Shown: positions 1-7,641 of the stretch, piece after piece
Layout of the letters: each line of letters starts with the position of its first letter
How positions within the stretch are numbered: position 1 is the first letter of the stretch
From: an uncultured Eubacteriales bacterium
GTDB taxonomy: Bacteria; Bacillota; Clostridia; Oscillospirales; Acutalibacteraceae
Assembly: GCA_934695425.1 (NCBI GenBank)
Contig: CAKUVH010000006.1
Coordinates: 1 to 64,000, forward strand
DNA length: 64,000 nucleotides
Reading direction: 5' to 3'
The notes under the pieces: generated by a model
The model's input: the letters and a program-made list of their open reading frames with translations, nothing else
The model's database searches: none
Told to the model about the DNA's origin: nothing
Position numbers and translations under genes: made by a program

Positions 1-20
1 AACTTAAAGGCAGAAAATAA
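1..20 (+). CDS. 3' end of a preceding GG-leader paralogue (cut by window edge)
   Basis: The first 20 bases read LKGRK-stop in the frame that matches the C-terminal tail of the next two genes. The following spacer with its AAAGGAGA ribosome site is also the same as the one at 316-337. The tandem array therefore extends upstream of the window. Confidence 0.75.
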
Positions 21-42
21 TAATATAAAGGAGATAATTAAA

Positions 43-315
43 ATGGTAGAATTAAACGAAATCGCTCTTGAAAATGTGGTTGGAGGAGAAGTTCCTAAAT
101 TCGTAAAAGGATTTGCAACGGGTTTTAAAGCACCTTACGCAACTACTTGCATGGCTGCACATGATGCAGTTGTATCTGAAGAAAACAGAACACGTAACTG
201 GTCACGCCCAACGCCGGTAGGAATTTTAGTAGGTATGGCTTCGTTATCAGCTCTTTCAATCGGTGTTCACGAAGGCGTGAAAGTTATACGCAGAAAACTT
301 AAAGGCAGAAAATAA
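43..315 (+). CDS. GG-leader small protein, array 1 copy 1 (90 aa)
   Basis: Function unknown. Residues 1-15 form a double-glycine leader (MVELNEIALENVVGG) with L at -12, L at -7, V at -4 and GG at -2/-1, the pattern cut by C39-peptidase ABC exporters. The remaining 75 residues hold a conserved AHDAVVSEE motif, a hydrophobic stretch around residues 59-75 and a basic tail ending RRKLKGRK. There is no cysteine cluster. AAGGAGATAATTAAA precedes the ATG. It is co-transcribed with copy 2, 22 bases downstream. The leader and basic tail suggest a class II bacteriocin-like or membrane-active peptide, but that is inference; no immunity or transport gene is adjacent. Confidence 0.85.
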   Translation: MVELNEIALENVVGGEVPKFVKGFATGFKAPYATTCMAAHDAVVSEENRTRNWSRPTPVGILVGMASLSALSIGVHEGVKVIRRKLKGRK

Positions 316-337
316 TAATATAAAGGAGATAATTAAA

Positions 338-610
338 ATGGTAGAATTAAACGAAATCGCTCTTGAAAATGTAGTCGGAGGAGAAGTTTCTCAGTGCGCA
401 AAAAATTTTGGGCTGGGTTTTGCAATACCTTATGCCATCATCGGAATGTATGGATATGATGCAGTTGTGTCTCAAGAAAACAGAATAGACAGAGAACCAC
501 GTTCAGTATCAACAGGAGTTTTGGCAGGAATGGCTTCTTACTGCGCGCTTTCCGTCGGAGCTTATGAAGGTATAAAATTTATTCGCAGAAAACTTAAAGG
601 CAGAAAATAA
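338..610 (+). CDS. GG-leader small protein, array 1 copy 2 (90 aa)
   Basis: Paralogue of copy 1 with the same 15-residue leader. The mature part has diverged (cysteine at about 20, GYDAVVSQE in place of AHDAVVSEE), but the last part, EGIKFIRRKLKGRK, is kept. It has the same AAAGGAGATAATTAAA ribosome site. The array pattern is a strongly conserved leader and C-terminus with a variable centre. Function unknown. No terminator is evident after it; a new promoter follows at 613. Confidence 0.85.
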   Translation: MVELNEIALENVVGGEVSQCAKNFGLGFAIPYAIIGMYGYDAVVSQENRIDREPRSVSTGVLAGMASYCALSVGAYEGIKFIRRKLKGRK

Positions 611-612
611 TA

Positions 613-641
613 TTGATTTTTTATTATAGCTGTGTTACAAT
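613..641 (+). promoter_or_regulatory. Sigma-A-type promoter for array 1 copies 3-5
   Basis: TTGATT (613-618), a 17-base spacer and TACAAT (636-641), with an extended -10 TGT immediately before it. It lies 35 bases upstream of the next start codon, so the array has internal promoters. Confidence 0.7.
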
Positions 642-676
642 GCAGGCGTAAATTAATTTAGTAGGTGATAATAAAT

Positions 677-988
677 ATGTTAGAATTAAACGAATTTGCG
701 CTTGAAAATGTAACCGGAGGAACAATATCAAATAAAATCGCAGAAGAAAAATCAGAAACAAAAAAACTTATCAAAGATTTTCAATTTGGATTTATGTGCC
801 CCTATGCAGGGATTTATTTGGGAGTGCACGACGCCGTGGTGCCCGAAGATAAGAGGTATTTTTTTAAGGAAAACCCAACTTCAGGAACAGGATTTGTGGC
901 GTCGATGGCGACTTATTCCGCTATATCAATTGGCGCTTATGAAGGCGTGAAGTTTGCATACAAAAAAATTAAAAGCAGAAAACAATAG
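677..988 (+). CDS. GG-leader small protein, array 1 copy 3 (103 aa)
   Basis: The ATG at 677 is chosen over the in-frame ATG at 665 because the GGTGAT ribosome site is correctly spaced for it and the leader then aligns with its paralogues (MLELNEFALENVTGG). It is the most diverged copy: about 13 extra, mostly polar residues after GG, PYAG...GVHDAVVPED in the centre, and the C-terminal EGVKF...KIKSRKQ. Function unknown; same inference as copy 1. Confidence 0.85.
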   Translation: MLELNEFALENVTGGTISNKIAEEKSETKKLIKDFQFGFMCPYAGIYLGVHDAVVPEDKRYFFKENPTSGTGFVASMATYSAISIGAYEGVKFAYKKIKSRKQ

Positions 989-1000
989 AGGAGAAATAAA

Positions 1001-1276
1001 ATGGTAGAACTAAGCGAAATCGCTCTTGAGAACGTGGTTGGAGGAGAAGTTCCTAAGTGCGTGAAAGATTTTGCAAAGGGAATTAAAATAGCTTACTCAG
1101 CCCCTTATGCATATGCGCATGATGCAGTTGTATCTGAAGAAAAAATGATATTCTATGATAGCACCAGATCTTATTCAGCAGGAGTTCTAACAACGATGGC
1201 CTCTGCTCCTATAATTACTGTTGGTGTTTATGAAGGCGTGAAATTTATACGCAGAAAAATTAAAGGGAAAAAATAA
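1001..1276 (+). CDS. GG-leader small protein, array 1 copy 4 (91 aa)
   Basis: Leader MVELSEIALENVVGG, then PYAYAHDAVVSEE in the centre and the C-terminus YEGVKFIRRKIKGKK. GAGGAGAAATAAA precedes the ATG, 12 bases after copy 3. Same operon as copies 3 and 5. Function unknown. Confidence 0.85.
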   Translation: MVELSEIALENVVGGEVPKCVKDFAKGIKIAYSAPYAYAHDAVVSEEKMIFYDSTRSYSAGVLTTMASAPIITVGVYEGVKFIRRKIKGKK

Positions 1277-1292
1277 TAGAGGAGAAATCAAC

Positions 1293-1553
1293 ATGGTAGA
1301 ACTAAGCGAAATCGCTCTTGAGAATGTAGTTGGAGGAAGCGTCAAAGAATTTGCAGAAGGTCTTAGGGCACCTTATGTCGCTACTTGCAGTATTGCGCAT
1401 GATGTAGTTGCATCTGAAAAAAACATAAAAAATGAATGGTCACGTGCAACATCGGTAGGAATTTTAGTAGGAATGGCCTCGATGTCCGCTATTTCAATCG
1501 GTGTTCACGAAGGCGTGAAATTTATACGCAGAAAAATTAAAGGGAAAAAATAA
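1293..1553 (+). CDS. GG-leader small protein, array 1 copy 5 (86 aa)
   Basis: The shortest copy. Its leader is the same as that of copy 4, but about five residues after the GG are missing. The centre (APYVATCSIAHDVVASE) and tail (VHEGVKFIRRKIKGKK) resemble copy 1, suggesting duplication or conversion between copies. Ribosome site GAGGAGAAATCAAC. Function unknown. Confidence 0.85.
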   Translation: MVELSEIALENVVGGSVKEFAEGLRAPYVATCSIAHDVVASEKNIKNEWSRATSVGILVGMASMSAISIGVHEGVKFIRRKIKGKK

Positions 1554-1555
1554 TA

Positions 1556-1584
1556 TTGACTTTTTGCTAAAATTATGTTATGAT
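1556..1584 (+). promoter_or_regulatory. Sigma-A-type promoter for array 1 copies 6-7
   Basis: TTGACT (1556-1561), 17 bases, TATGAT (1579-1584), with an extended -10 TGT. Its spacing and its place just after a stop codon match the promoter at 613-641, so the promoter was probably duplicated with the gene. Confidence 0.7.
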
Positions 1585-1618
1585 GCAAATACAATTCATA
1601 TAAAAGGAGATAAATAAC

Positions 1619-1903
1619 ATGGTTGAATTAAACAAACTTGCTCTTGAAAACGTGGTTGGAGGGACAGAATCCAAGATTCCTCAAGGCGTGAAAAAATTTG
1701 CAGCGGGTTTTGCAATATATCCTGCTATCCCTTTTTTAGCTGCGCATGATATGGTCGTACCCGAAGAAAAAGCAGTACTCTACAAAGATGCAAAACCGGC
1801 GGCAGCAGGAACTATATTATCGGCAGCTGCTTGTTCTGCGCTTAGCGTCGGGGTTTATGAAGGCGTGAAATTTATACGCAGAAAAATTAAAGCAAAAAAA
1901 TAA
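1619..1903 (+). CDS. GG-leader small protein, array 1 copy 6 (94 aa)
   Basis: Leader MVELNKLALENVVGG followed by TESKIPQGVKKFAAGF. The centre (AAHDMVVPEEK), an alanine-rich hydrophobic stretch and the tail YEGVKFIRRKIKAKK are recognisably those of the family. Copies 6 and 7 form a subfamily with the ESKIPQGVK insert. Ribosome site AAAGGAGATAAATAAC. Function unknown. Confidence 0.85.
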   Translation: MVELNKLALENVVGGTESKIPQGVKKFAAGFAIYPAIPFLAAHDMVVPEEKAVLYKDAKPAAAGTILSAAACSALSVGVYEGVKFIRRKIKAKK

Positions 1904-1919
1904 TAGAGGAGAAATCAAC

Positions 1920-2213
1920 ATGGTCGAATTAAACAAACTTGCTCTTGAAAACGTGGTTGGAGGGGCAGAATCCAAGATTCCTCAAGGCGTGAAAGAATTC
2001 ACAGTGGGTTTGGCAGTATATCCCGTCCTCCCTTTTTTAGCTGCGCATGATATGGTTGTACCCGAAGAAAAAGTATTATTCTACGAAGATGCAAAATTGG
2101 CGGCAGCAGGAACTATATTATCGGCAGCTACTTATTCTGCGCTTAGCGTCGGGGTTTATGAAGGCGGAAAACACCTATACAAAAAAATCAAAAGTAGATT
2201 ATCTTCAAAATAA
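1920..2213 (+). CDS. GG-leader small protein, array 1 copy 7 (97 aa)
   Basis: Close sister of copy 6 (same leader and ESKIPQGVK segment). The C-terminus has been replaced: after VYEGG it ends KHLYKKIKSRLSSK instead of the RRK motif. It is the last gene of the array and is followed at once by a terminator. Function unknown. Confidence 0.85.
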   Translation: MVELNKLALENVVGGAESKIPQGVKEFTVGLAVYPVLPFLAAHDMVVPEEKVLFYEDAKLAAAGTILSAATYSALSVGVYEGGKHLYKKIKSRLSSK

Positions 2214-2216
2214 TTA

Positions 2217-2242
2217 AAATCTCCCATCAGGGAGATTTTTTT
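2217..2242. terminator. Bidirectional terminator between array 1 and the helicase-loader gene
   Basis: Nine-base-pair stem AAATCTCCC/GGGAGATTT with an ATCA loop. It has a run of seven T on the plus strand and an A-rich left side that gives a T run on the minus strand. It overlaps the 3' end of the converging gene. Confidence 0.8.
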
Positions 2243-3249
2243 ATATCCTCGCGAGCATCTTTAAATGACTCTCTTAAGCGCTTTTGACGAATATCCGAAC
2301 CTAAAAATTCCAACCTTATATTGTTCCCTATTATTCTTGAGACCATCCTTTGAGTGTAGCATTTTTCAAGCTCCCTCATCGAAAGGTTTGTACTGATTAT
2401 TGTGGGTTTATTCATCATGATTCTGGAATTTATAACATTATAGATTGCGGCTGTTGAAAACGGAGATAAAAATTCCGTACCCAAATCATCTATTATCAGA
2501 AGATCACACTCTATGAAATGGTGTTCGGTTTCATTATTTTCGCGATAATTCTGGAATCTTTCTTTTTCCATGCCGGAAATCATGTTTTGCGTGGAACCGT
2601 AAATCACGGCGTATCCTTTATTTATAACTTCGCTTGCGATTGCGAGCGACAAATGAGTCTTGCCGAGCCCTGTGTTGCCGGTAAGAAGTAAACTCGGGGA
2701 ATGTTTATTAAAATTGTCGGCGTATTTTCTACAAAAATTTAAAATAAGAGACATTCTTTTTCTGGGAGATTGCTGACCGTCCTTGGCGGGCACGTCCGAA
2801 TAATAATCAAGACTGAAATTATCAAAAGACGACAGCTCAAGCGGAGACAATTTATTTAATTTATTGTAGGATTCATATTTAAGCATATTTTTCATACATT
2901 CACACATTCGCCCATCGATAAAACCTTCGTCGCTGCATTTTTCACATTCAAATTTAATTTCCAGGTAATCTTCCGGGAGATTCACGCTCTTTAAAATCGA
3001 GACTAATTCATTATGTAAAATTTTATTTCTTAGTTTTAAATTTCTTATTTCATCCGAAGCATTAGCGCCTTTCAAAACCGACTTAGCTACCTTGATAGCG
3101 GTCGAGGAAAGGTCTTTTTCTATTTCTTCGGCACGTGGAAATCTTTTGTATAAGATTTCCTTTTTTTTATTTAATTCTTCCCAGGCCGAAATTCTTTTAC
3201 TGTATAATTTTTTCTGTACTTCATCGTATATTTCTCTGCTGTACCCCAT
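2227..3249 (-). CDS. DnaC/DnaI-type helicase-loader ATPase (340 aa)
   Basis: Predicted AAA+ ATPase that loads the replicative helicase at origins or restart sites. A charged N-terminal helical region is followed by a four-cysteine zinc-binding segment (CEKC and CEC around residues 101-118). Next come Walker A GNTGLGKTH (about 192-200) and Walker B LLIIDDLGTEF (about 252). A sensor-like STN and an arginine-rich C-terminus follow. It starts 13 bases after the DnaD-like gene, with GGAGGTAAAAA before the ATG, so the two form an operon. An IstB-type transposition ATPase is the alternative, made unlikely by the DnaD neighbour. Confidence 0.88.
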   Translation of the reverse strand: MGYSREIYDEVQKKLYSKRISAWEELNKKKEILYKRFPRAEEIEKDLSSTAIKVAKSVLKGANASDEIRNLKLRNKILHNELVSILKSVNLPEDYLEIKFECEKCSDEGFIDGRMCECMKNMLKYESYNKLNKLSPLELSSFDNFSLDYYSDVPAKDGQQSPRKRMSLILNFCRKYADNFNKHSPSLLLTGNTGLGKTHLSLAIASEVINKGYAVIYGSTQNMISGMEKERFQNYRENNETEHHFIECDLLIIDDLGTEFLSPFSTAAIYNVINSRIMMNKPTIISTNLSMRELEKCYTQRMVSRIIGNNIRLEFLGSDIRQKRLRESFKDAREDIKKSP

Positions 3250-3262
3250 TTTTTACCTCCTT

Positions 3263-4234
3263 TTATTTCATTTCGTCAAAAATATTATAATTTTCGTATT
3301 CATCGATATTATACGAAGCATCACCGGAAGGCTTGACGGCAGATTTGCGCCTCTTCCTTGCGGAATTTTCCATGAGGGCTTGTTCAATAGTAAAAATCTT
3401 TTCACTTCGCCAACGCTTGACAATACTGTCCATATAATTAAGAACGTATTTGCCGTTGGAAGTTACACAGCGGTCATAGGCTTCTTTGATTAAATCTTCT
3501 GAAAATTTCCATTCTTCAAACCACCGCATAATCACGTCTACTTCCCGTGCGGTAGGCGCGCGATGTTCTATACCGATAATATTTTCAAATTTTTTCCAAT
3601 TCATATTCACAGCGTCAAGGGCTTTTATTTTGTTTTCGGCTTTTTCGATGCTGTCTATGCCTTCCTTAGCCCACGAAGAACCCAATTTTTCGATATATTT
3701 CATGCCGGGCTTGCCTACGCTCACGCTGTACTGAAGTATCATAAGAATTACATCTATCGGGAGGCCTTCGTTATCGTGAAGCACAATTAAAACCGCACTG
3801 TCACCCGTCGAAAGAGGGCGCCCGAGAATAACCTCGGCTTCTTGCATTAAAAAGCTTATTTCGTCTGAACTTTGGATTCTTTTGGCTATATAATGCGCAT
3901 TTGGGCGTTGATATTTAAGATTCGGCTTGCAAACCGGGCTGCTTGCGGCGGTGTTTGATTCGCTCGTGGGAGATGGGTTGACTTCTTCTGAAGTTTTATT
4001 TAGAGTTATAAAATTTTTACTCTCCAAAAATTTTACGGCGTTTTCAACTTCGGAGTAAGTAAGCCCTACGTCCTGCGCTATGTCTTTAAAAACTATATTT
4101 TTATTTGAATTTCTAAGTACCCACAAAAGGACTTTAAGATGGGATTCTTTTAAGTATTTGAGTTCCTTGTCCACAATTTCGCACGGAACAATAAAGCCTA
4201 TATTTTTTAGTGATGAATTTAATATGTACTCCAA
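3263..4234 (-). CDS. DnaD-domain replication initiation/restart protein (323 aa)
   Basis: N-terminal winged-helix region (about residues 25-80, ending KFLESKNFI), a low-complexity serine/proline linker, then two consecutive DnaD-type (DnaB_2) domains at about 128-200 and 210-285. The second contains the YxxxI/W-like segment YVLNYMDSIVKRW. DnaD proteins act with DnaI/DnaB in helicase loading, and the next gene is the matching ATPase. Translation appears to start at TTG 4234 with GGGTGG upstream; no better ATG is present. Confidence 0.85.
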   Translation of the reverse strand: MEYILNSSLKNIGFIVPCEIVDKELKYLKESHLKVLLWVLRNSNKNIVFKDIAQDVGLTYSEVENAVKFLESKNFITLNKTSEEVNPSPTSESNTAASSPVCKPNLKYQRPNAHYIAKRIQSSDEISFLMQEAEVILGRPLSTGDSAVLIVLHDNEGLPIDVILMILQYSVSVGKPGMKYIEKLGSSWAKEGIDSIEKAENKIKALDAVNMNWKKFENIIGIEHRAPTAREVDVIMRWFEEWKFSEDLIKEAYDRCVTSNGKYVLNYMDSIVKRWRSEKIFTIEQALMENSARKRRKSAVKPSGDASYNIDEYENYNIFDEMK

Positions 4235-4273
4235 AACTAACCACCCTTATTGCTATGAATATTTCTTAATAAA

Positions 4274-4302
4274 ATTATATGATTTTATTCTTCTTATGGC
4301 AA
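4274..4302 (-). promoter_or_regulatory. Promoter of the DnaD-like/helicase-loader operon
   Basis: On the minus strand: TTGCCA (4302-4297), 17 bases, TATAAT (4279-4274). It sits 40 bases upstream of the TTG start. Confidence 0.6.
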
Positions 4303-4303
4303 G

Positions 4304-4340
4304 AAAATAAAAGATCGCTAACCGATAATCGCTAGCGACC
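4304..4340 (-). terminator. Terminator after the secreted-protein trio
   Basis: On the minus strand, GGTCGCTA pairs with TAGCGATC (one G-U pair) across a 12-base loop, followed by TTTTATTTT. A very similar stem (AGCGGTC/GATCGCT) lies at 5701-5723 after another member of the trio. Confidence 0.65.
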
Positions 4341-4364
4341 CTTAAAAAATTACTTGTATTTACT

Positions 4365-4913
4365 TTAAAAATAAAACGAAATTTCGTTTTCGCGCACACG
4401 GATGAATTCAGAATGCATGCTAAGTACTTGTCTTATATCGTCAGAAATTCTTCTCATGTGAATTTTTACGGTCCCTTTGTGATGATTCGCGTCGATATCC
4501 CATTCAATTGAATCTGTATTATGGTAGACAGAAGACAAGAAATTTCCTATCATTCTAGCTCTGATATCTGAAGGAATAGACTTTTCAAGTCCTGAAATCA
4601 CCGGGCATGAAAGTATAACAGCGCCAAGGTATTTTCTGCTGCTTTGACTCATGTTGTTAACTAAATTAGCAAAATCAGAAAACAGACTTGTTAAACCACT
4701 GTTCTCTCCAAAGACAAGTTTATAAATTATAATATTTTGAAATAATTCTGCTGCAGTGCCTGCGTCACGGTCTTCGGTAGGTATATTAAACTGCTGAGCG
4801 AAATCCGTTCCTGCGGGCTCCGGTACGTTGTTCCCTGCAATTGCGCTAACTGAATTTCCGAGACATGAAAGGCCTAATGATAATGCTAAACTTAATGCTG
4901 TAAATTTTTTCAT
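4365..4913 (-). CDS. Secreted protein, trio member 1 (182 aa)
   Basis: Function unknown. The start at 4913 is preferred because AAAGGGAGA is correctly spaced and it gives a typical signal peptide (MKKFTALSLALSLGLSCLGN..., cleavage near residue 25). The rest is mostly helical, and the C-terminus has a pattern shared with the two following paralogues: DSIEWDIDANHHKGTVKIHM, RRISDDIRQVL, then a terminal ISFYF. Its length and architecture match the genes at 5015 and 5751, each with its own promoter. Probably extracellular or surface-associated. Confidence 0.75.
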   Translation of the reverse strand: MKKFTALSLALSLGLSCLGNSVSAIAGNNVPEPAGTDFAQQFNIPTEDRDAGTAAELFQNIIIYKLVFGENSGLTSLFSDFANLVNNMSQSSRKYLGAVILSCPVISGLEKSIPSDIRARMIGNFLSSVYHNTDSIEWDIDANHHKGTVKIHMRRISDDIRQVLSMHSEFIRVRENEISFYF

Positions 4914-4932
4914 ATACAATCTCCCTTTATTT

Positions 4933-4961
4933 TTTATAACAATATATAACATTTAGTTCAA
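4933..4961 (-). promoter_or_regulatory. Promoter of secreted trio member 1
   Basis: Minus strand TTGAAC (4961-4956), 17 bases, TATAAA (4938-4933), with an extended -10 TGT. It is 20 bases upstream of the start codon chosen for the gene, and it supports that start. Confidence 0.65.
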
Positions 4962-5014
4962 TATTATTATAATTTATTTTTTAAAAATTTTCAATATTTT
5001 TTTCAAAATTCGTA

Positions 5015-5584
5015 TTAGAAAGAAAGTGTAACTACATTTCCTTCTACTTTAATCAACTCAGGGAACAGATTGATTGGAACCGATATATTGTCAGGGATAG
5101 AGTTCATGTTAAATTTAATTGTGCCACAATATCTTTCTGTGTCGACATTCCATTCGACTGAATCCAAATTATTAATGATTCCATTAATCAAATTTTCCAT
5201 CATTCTGTTAACTTCTTTTTGGGGCACCTGTCCGGTGACGATATGATATAACGGACTTGCTAATATGGTAGCACTAAGAACTTTTCTAGCCTCATCCGAT
5301 ATGACATTAACAAAAATTGAAAGGCTCGAAAACTTGCAATCCAAAATTTCTCTATCTTCAGGTGACATTGCGCCATCACTTTTACTTAATTTAAATCTTA
5401 TAATATCTTGGAATAATCTGTTACCAGAATTCGCTATGGCAGTTGGTTCTACTAAAAGAACAGGCTTTGGTAAGGGTGGATTTCCCGGGGCTTCAGGATT
5501 TGATATTGCGGATAAATTCATTTGATTTCCAACGCATACAACGCCTAGGGATAATGCCAGAATCATTGCTTTAAATTTTTTCAT
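5015..5584 (-). CDS. Secreted protein, trio member 2 (189 aa)
   Basis: Paralogue of the genes at 4365 and 5751. Signal peptide MKKFKAMILALSLGVVCVGN, then a proline-rich linker and a helical domain ending in the shared pattern DSVEWNVDTERYCGTIKFNM, SIPDNI and a terminal VTLSF. AAAAGGAGATATTTAA precedes the ATG. No catalytic motif is recognisable. Probably exported; function unknown. Confidence 0.75.
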   Translation of the reverse strand: MKKFKAMILALSLGVVCVGNQMNLSAISNPEAPGNPPLPKPVLLVEPTAIANSGNRLFQDIIRFKLSKSDGAMSPEDREILDCKFSSLSIFVNVISDEARKVLSATILASPLYHIVTGQVPQKEVNRMMENLINGIINNLDSVEWNVDTERYCGTIKFNMNSIPDNISVPINLFPELIKVEGNVVTLSF

Positions 5585-5636
5585 TTAAATATCTCCTTTT
5601 ATTTTTATAATAATATATTGTTTTGCTGCTAATATT

Positions 5637-5665
5637 ATTATAACTTATTTTTTACAAAACGTCAA
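5637..5665 (-). promoter_or_regulatory. Promoter of secreted trio member 2
   Basis: Minus strand TTGACG (5665-5660), 17 bases, TATAAT (5642-5637). Confidence 0.7.
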
Positions 5666-5696
5666 TCCCCATAAAAAATATTTTCTATACACTAAG

Positions 5697-5726
5697 TAAA
5701 AGACCGCTAAAAAATAGCGATCTTTT
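5697..5726 (-). terminator. Terminator after secreted trio member 3
   Basis: Minus strand AGATCGCTA pairs with TAGCGGTCT around an A/T loop, followed by TTTTACTT. It separates trio members 3 and 2 into independent transcripts. Confidence 0.65.
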
Positions 5727-5750
5727 CGAAATTATTTTGATTTTTAAACT

Positions 5751-6311
5751 TTAAAAATAATACGAAATGCAATTGCCATCAATATCAATCGACTCGGTGC
5801 AATAACTAAGTATTCCTCTTACAATGTCGGGAATTCTGTTCATATAAAAATTCGCCGTGACGGAATTCTCTATCAAATCGACGTCCAACTCCACCGAATT
5901 TAAATTATTTAAAACAGAAATCGTAAAATCCATCAAGACAGCTCGAACATTATGTCCCGGAGCACGTTCCGTCACGATTGCATCTATGAGCATCATGGAG
6001 CTAAAATATTTATTGTTATATTTTTCCATTGAGTTGAAATGTTCCGAAAACGAATTAACTCTTGCGTTGTAAAGACGAATATACTTTCTTCTTTCCGGTG
6101 TATTTGTGGCATTATCAATTCCCTCACGAGCGTCAACTACACCTGCATACAGTCTAATTGCGCGCAATACGGAGGGGTCGTGTACCGGCAAAGGAAGAAA
6201 AACGGCGTCGTCAGAAGGGTGAGACGCAGCGACAGGTGTTTGGTTGCTCATGGACACAGAACCCAGAGACATCGCTAAAATGGCTAAACTCAATGCTGTA
6301 AATTTTTTCAT
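5751..6311 (-). CDS. Secreted protein, trio member 3 (186 aa)
   Basis: Third paralogue. Signal peptide MKKFTALSLAILAMSLGSV (cleavage near residue 28). The mature domain ends with the family pattern NSVELDVD...SVTANFYM, RIPDIVRGILS, then NCISYYF. The conserved C-terminal third and variable N-terminal half are the same in all three, which argues for tandem duplication and divergence. It has its own promoter and terminator. Function unknown. Confidence 0.75.
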   Translation of the reverse strand: MKKFTALSLAILAMSLGSVSMSNQTPVAASHPSDDAVFLPLPVHDPSVLRAIRLYAGVVDAREGIDNATNTPERRKYIRLYNARVNSFSEHFNSMEKYNNKYFSSMMLIDAIVTERAPGHNVRAVLMDFTISVLNNLNSVELDVDLIENSVTANFYMNRIPDIVRGILSYCTESIDIDGNCISYYF

Positions 6312-6368
6312 ATAAAAATTCTCCTTCGATTTTAATGTTCAACAAATTTATTTTTAGGCATGAATGCT

Positions 6369-6397
6369 ATTATAGCTCAATTTTAGTCAAATTTCAA
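6369..6397 (-). promoter_or_regulatory. Promoter of secreted trio member 3
   Basis: Minus strand TTGAAA (6397-6392), 17 bases, TATAAT (6374-6369). Confidence 0.65.
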
Positions 6398-6407
6398 CAT
6401 TTTTATA

Positions 6408-6443
6408 CAAAAAAACAAGCCGCCGAAATTAATCTCAGCGGCT
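6408..6443 (-). terminator. Terminator of hup
   Basis: Minus strand AGCCGC pairs with GCGGCT, followed by TTGTTTTTTTGT. It lies 15 bases after the hup stop codon. Confidence 0.75.
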
Positions 6444-6457
6444 AAATATATGTAAAC

Positions 6458-6730
6458 TTAGTTTACAGCATCTTTTAAAGCTTTGCCGGCTTTAAATGCA
6501 GGTGTGTTAGATGCCGGAATCTTTATTGGATTTCCAGTTCTTGGGTCACGGCCTGTACGTTCTGCACGTGAACGTGTTTCAAAAGTTCCAAATCCAACCA
6601 GTTGAACTTTGTCTTTGTCTGCCAATGCTTCTGTCACAGATTCAACGAAAGCGTTTAATGCTTTTTCGGAATCTTTTTTTGTGAGCTCACTTTTTTCGGC
6701 AATTTTTGCTATGAGTTCTGCTCTGTTCAT
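6458..6730 (-). CDS. hup: HU family DNA-binding protein (90 aa)
   Basis: Nucleoid-associated, non-specific DNA-bending histone-like protein. Length (90 aa) and sequence are typical: N-terminal MNRAELIAKIAEKSELTKKD, the VQLVGFGTFETRSRAERTGR segment with the DNA-binding arm, and RNPQTG-like GRDPRTGNPIKIPA. GGAGGTTTTATATTT precedes the ATG. It lies downstream of mazG, as in many Clostridia. Confidence 0.97.
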   Translation of the reverse strand: MNRAELIAKIAEKSELTKKDSEKALNAFVESVTEALADKDKVQLVGFGTFETRSRAERTGRDPRTGNPIKIPASNTPAFKAGKALKDAVN

Positions 6731-6827
6731 AAATATAAAACCTCCGTGTTTTTTGGTGCCAAATCAGCACGTACTTTTTACGCTGATTTTTCGCATCTGT
6801 TGAATTTTAATCAGCATAAAGATATTA

Positions 6828-7577
6828 CTACATTTTACTGCGGTTTTCAAGAGAAATTTTATATAAAAACTCATCTTTGAATCTTTCACAGGAATCATAC
6901 AGGGCACTTTCGGGGTCAACACCTATAAGCCGAGCCACTTCCGTGATGGAAAAAAGCAATCCGCCAAGCTCTCTGAAATACTCTTCCTGCTTGCCTTGAG
7001 ATATTAAAGTTTCTAAATATTCCAGCCTTTCAAATGTCTCTTCCAATGCATCTTCGACCGAAAAAACTCCATAGCCGGACCTTGCCGCTCTTCTTTGAAT
7101 TTTTGTCGTGCGCATGAGCGACGGTAATATTTTAGAGACGCTTCTCATGCTGTCAATCGGGGAATCGGCTATGGAATGGACTTTAAAATTTCTGGAATTA
7201 TTTTTTATTCTTGGGGAATATTCGCTAATGTTATCTTCATTTTTATGCTTTAAATCCGAAAAAAGATGCGGATGTTTTAAAATTATTTTTCTGCATATGC
7301 CGTCAACGACATCATCAAAATTGAAATTATCTTCGTTTTCTTCGATACTTGCATGCAGGGCTATTTGAAGCAATAAATCGCCGAGCTCTTCTTTTAGCAT
7401 ATCGCTATCGCTTAAATCAATGGCTTCAACAGCGTCGTACGCTTCTTCTATCAGGCTGGAACGAATACTGCTGTGAGTTTGAACTCGTTCCCACGGGCAA
7501 CCTTTCGGAGAACGTAAAAGGTCAACTAAATTCAAAAAATCTTTCAATGAATATTTAATTTTTTTAACTAATTCCAT
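6828..7577 (-). CDS. mazG: MazG-family nucleoside triphosphate pyrophosphohydrolase (249 aa)
   Basis: Hydrolyses NTPs/dNTPs to monophosphates and PPi; house-cleaning role. The N-terminal MazG fold carries the signature SPKGCPWERVQTHSS and the metal-binding pairs EEAYDAVEAI and EELGDLLLQI, followed by KHPHLFSD. The C-terminal half is more diverged than in typical two-domain MazG. No N-terminal methylase domain (as in Bacillus YabN) is present. It lies just downstream of the spoVB-like flippase, the yabM-yabN order of Bacillus. Confidence 0.92.
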   Translation of the reverse strand: MELVKKIKYSLKDFLNLVDLLRSPKGCPWERVQTHSSIRSSLIEEAYDAVEAIDLSDSDMLKEELGDLLLQIALHASIEENEDNFNFDDVVDGICRKIILKHPHLFSDLKHKNEDNISEYSPRIKNNSRNFKVHSIADSPIDSMRSVSKILPSLMRTTKIQRRAARSGYGVFSVEDALEETFERLEYLETLISQGKQEEYFRELGGLLFSITEVARLIGVDPESALYDSCERFKDEFLYKISLENRSKM

Positions 7578-7600
7578 ATAAACTCCTACTCTCTATTAAA

Positions 7601-7641
7601 AAAATGTAAATATATGGCAAAATACCATATATTTACATTTT
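7601..7641 (-). terminator. Perfect 17-bp inverted repeat between the flippase gene and mazG
   Basis: AAAATGTAAATATATGG is repeated exactly as its reverse complement at 7625-7641, with a seven-base loop. It overlaps the stop codon of the flippase gene. It is AT-rich but long; likely a terminator or 3'-stabilising hairpin for the minus strand. Confidence 0.6.

Noticed and set aside
43..2213. Nif11-type or lanthipeptide precursor peptides
   Set aside because: The leaders end in GG, but the cores lack the Cys/Ser/Thr-rich short core expected, and no modification enzyme is adjacent.
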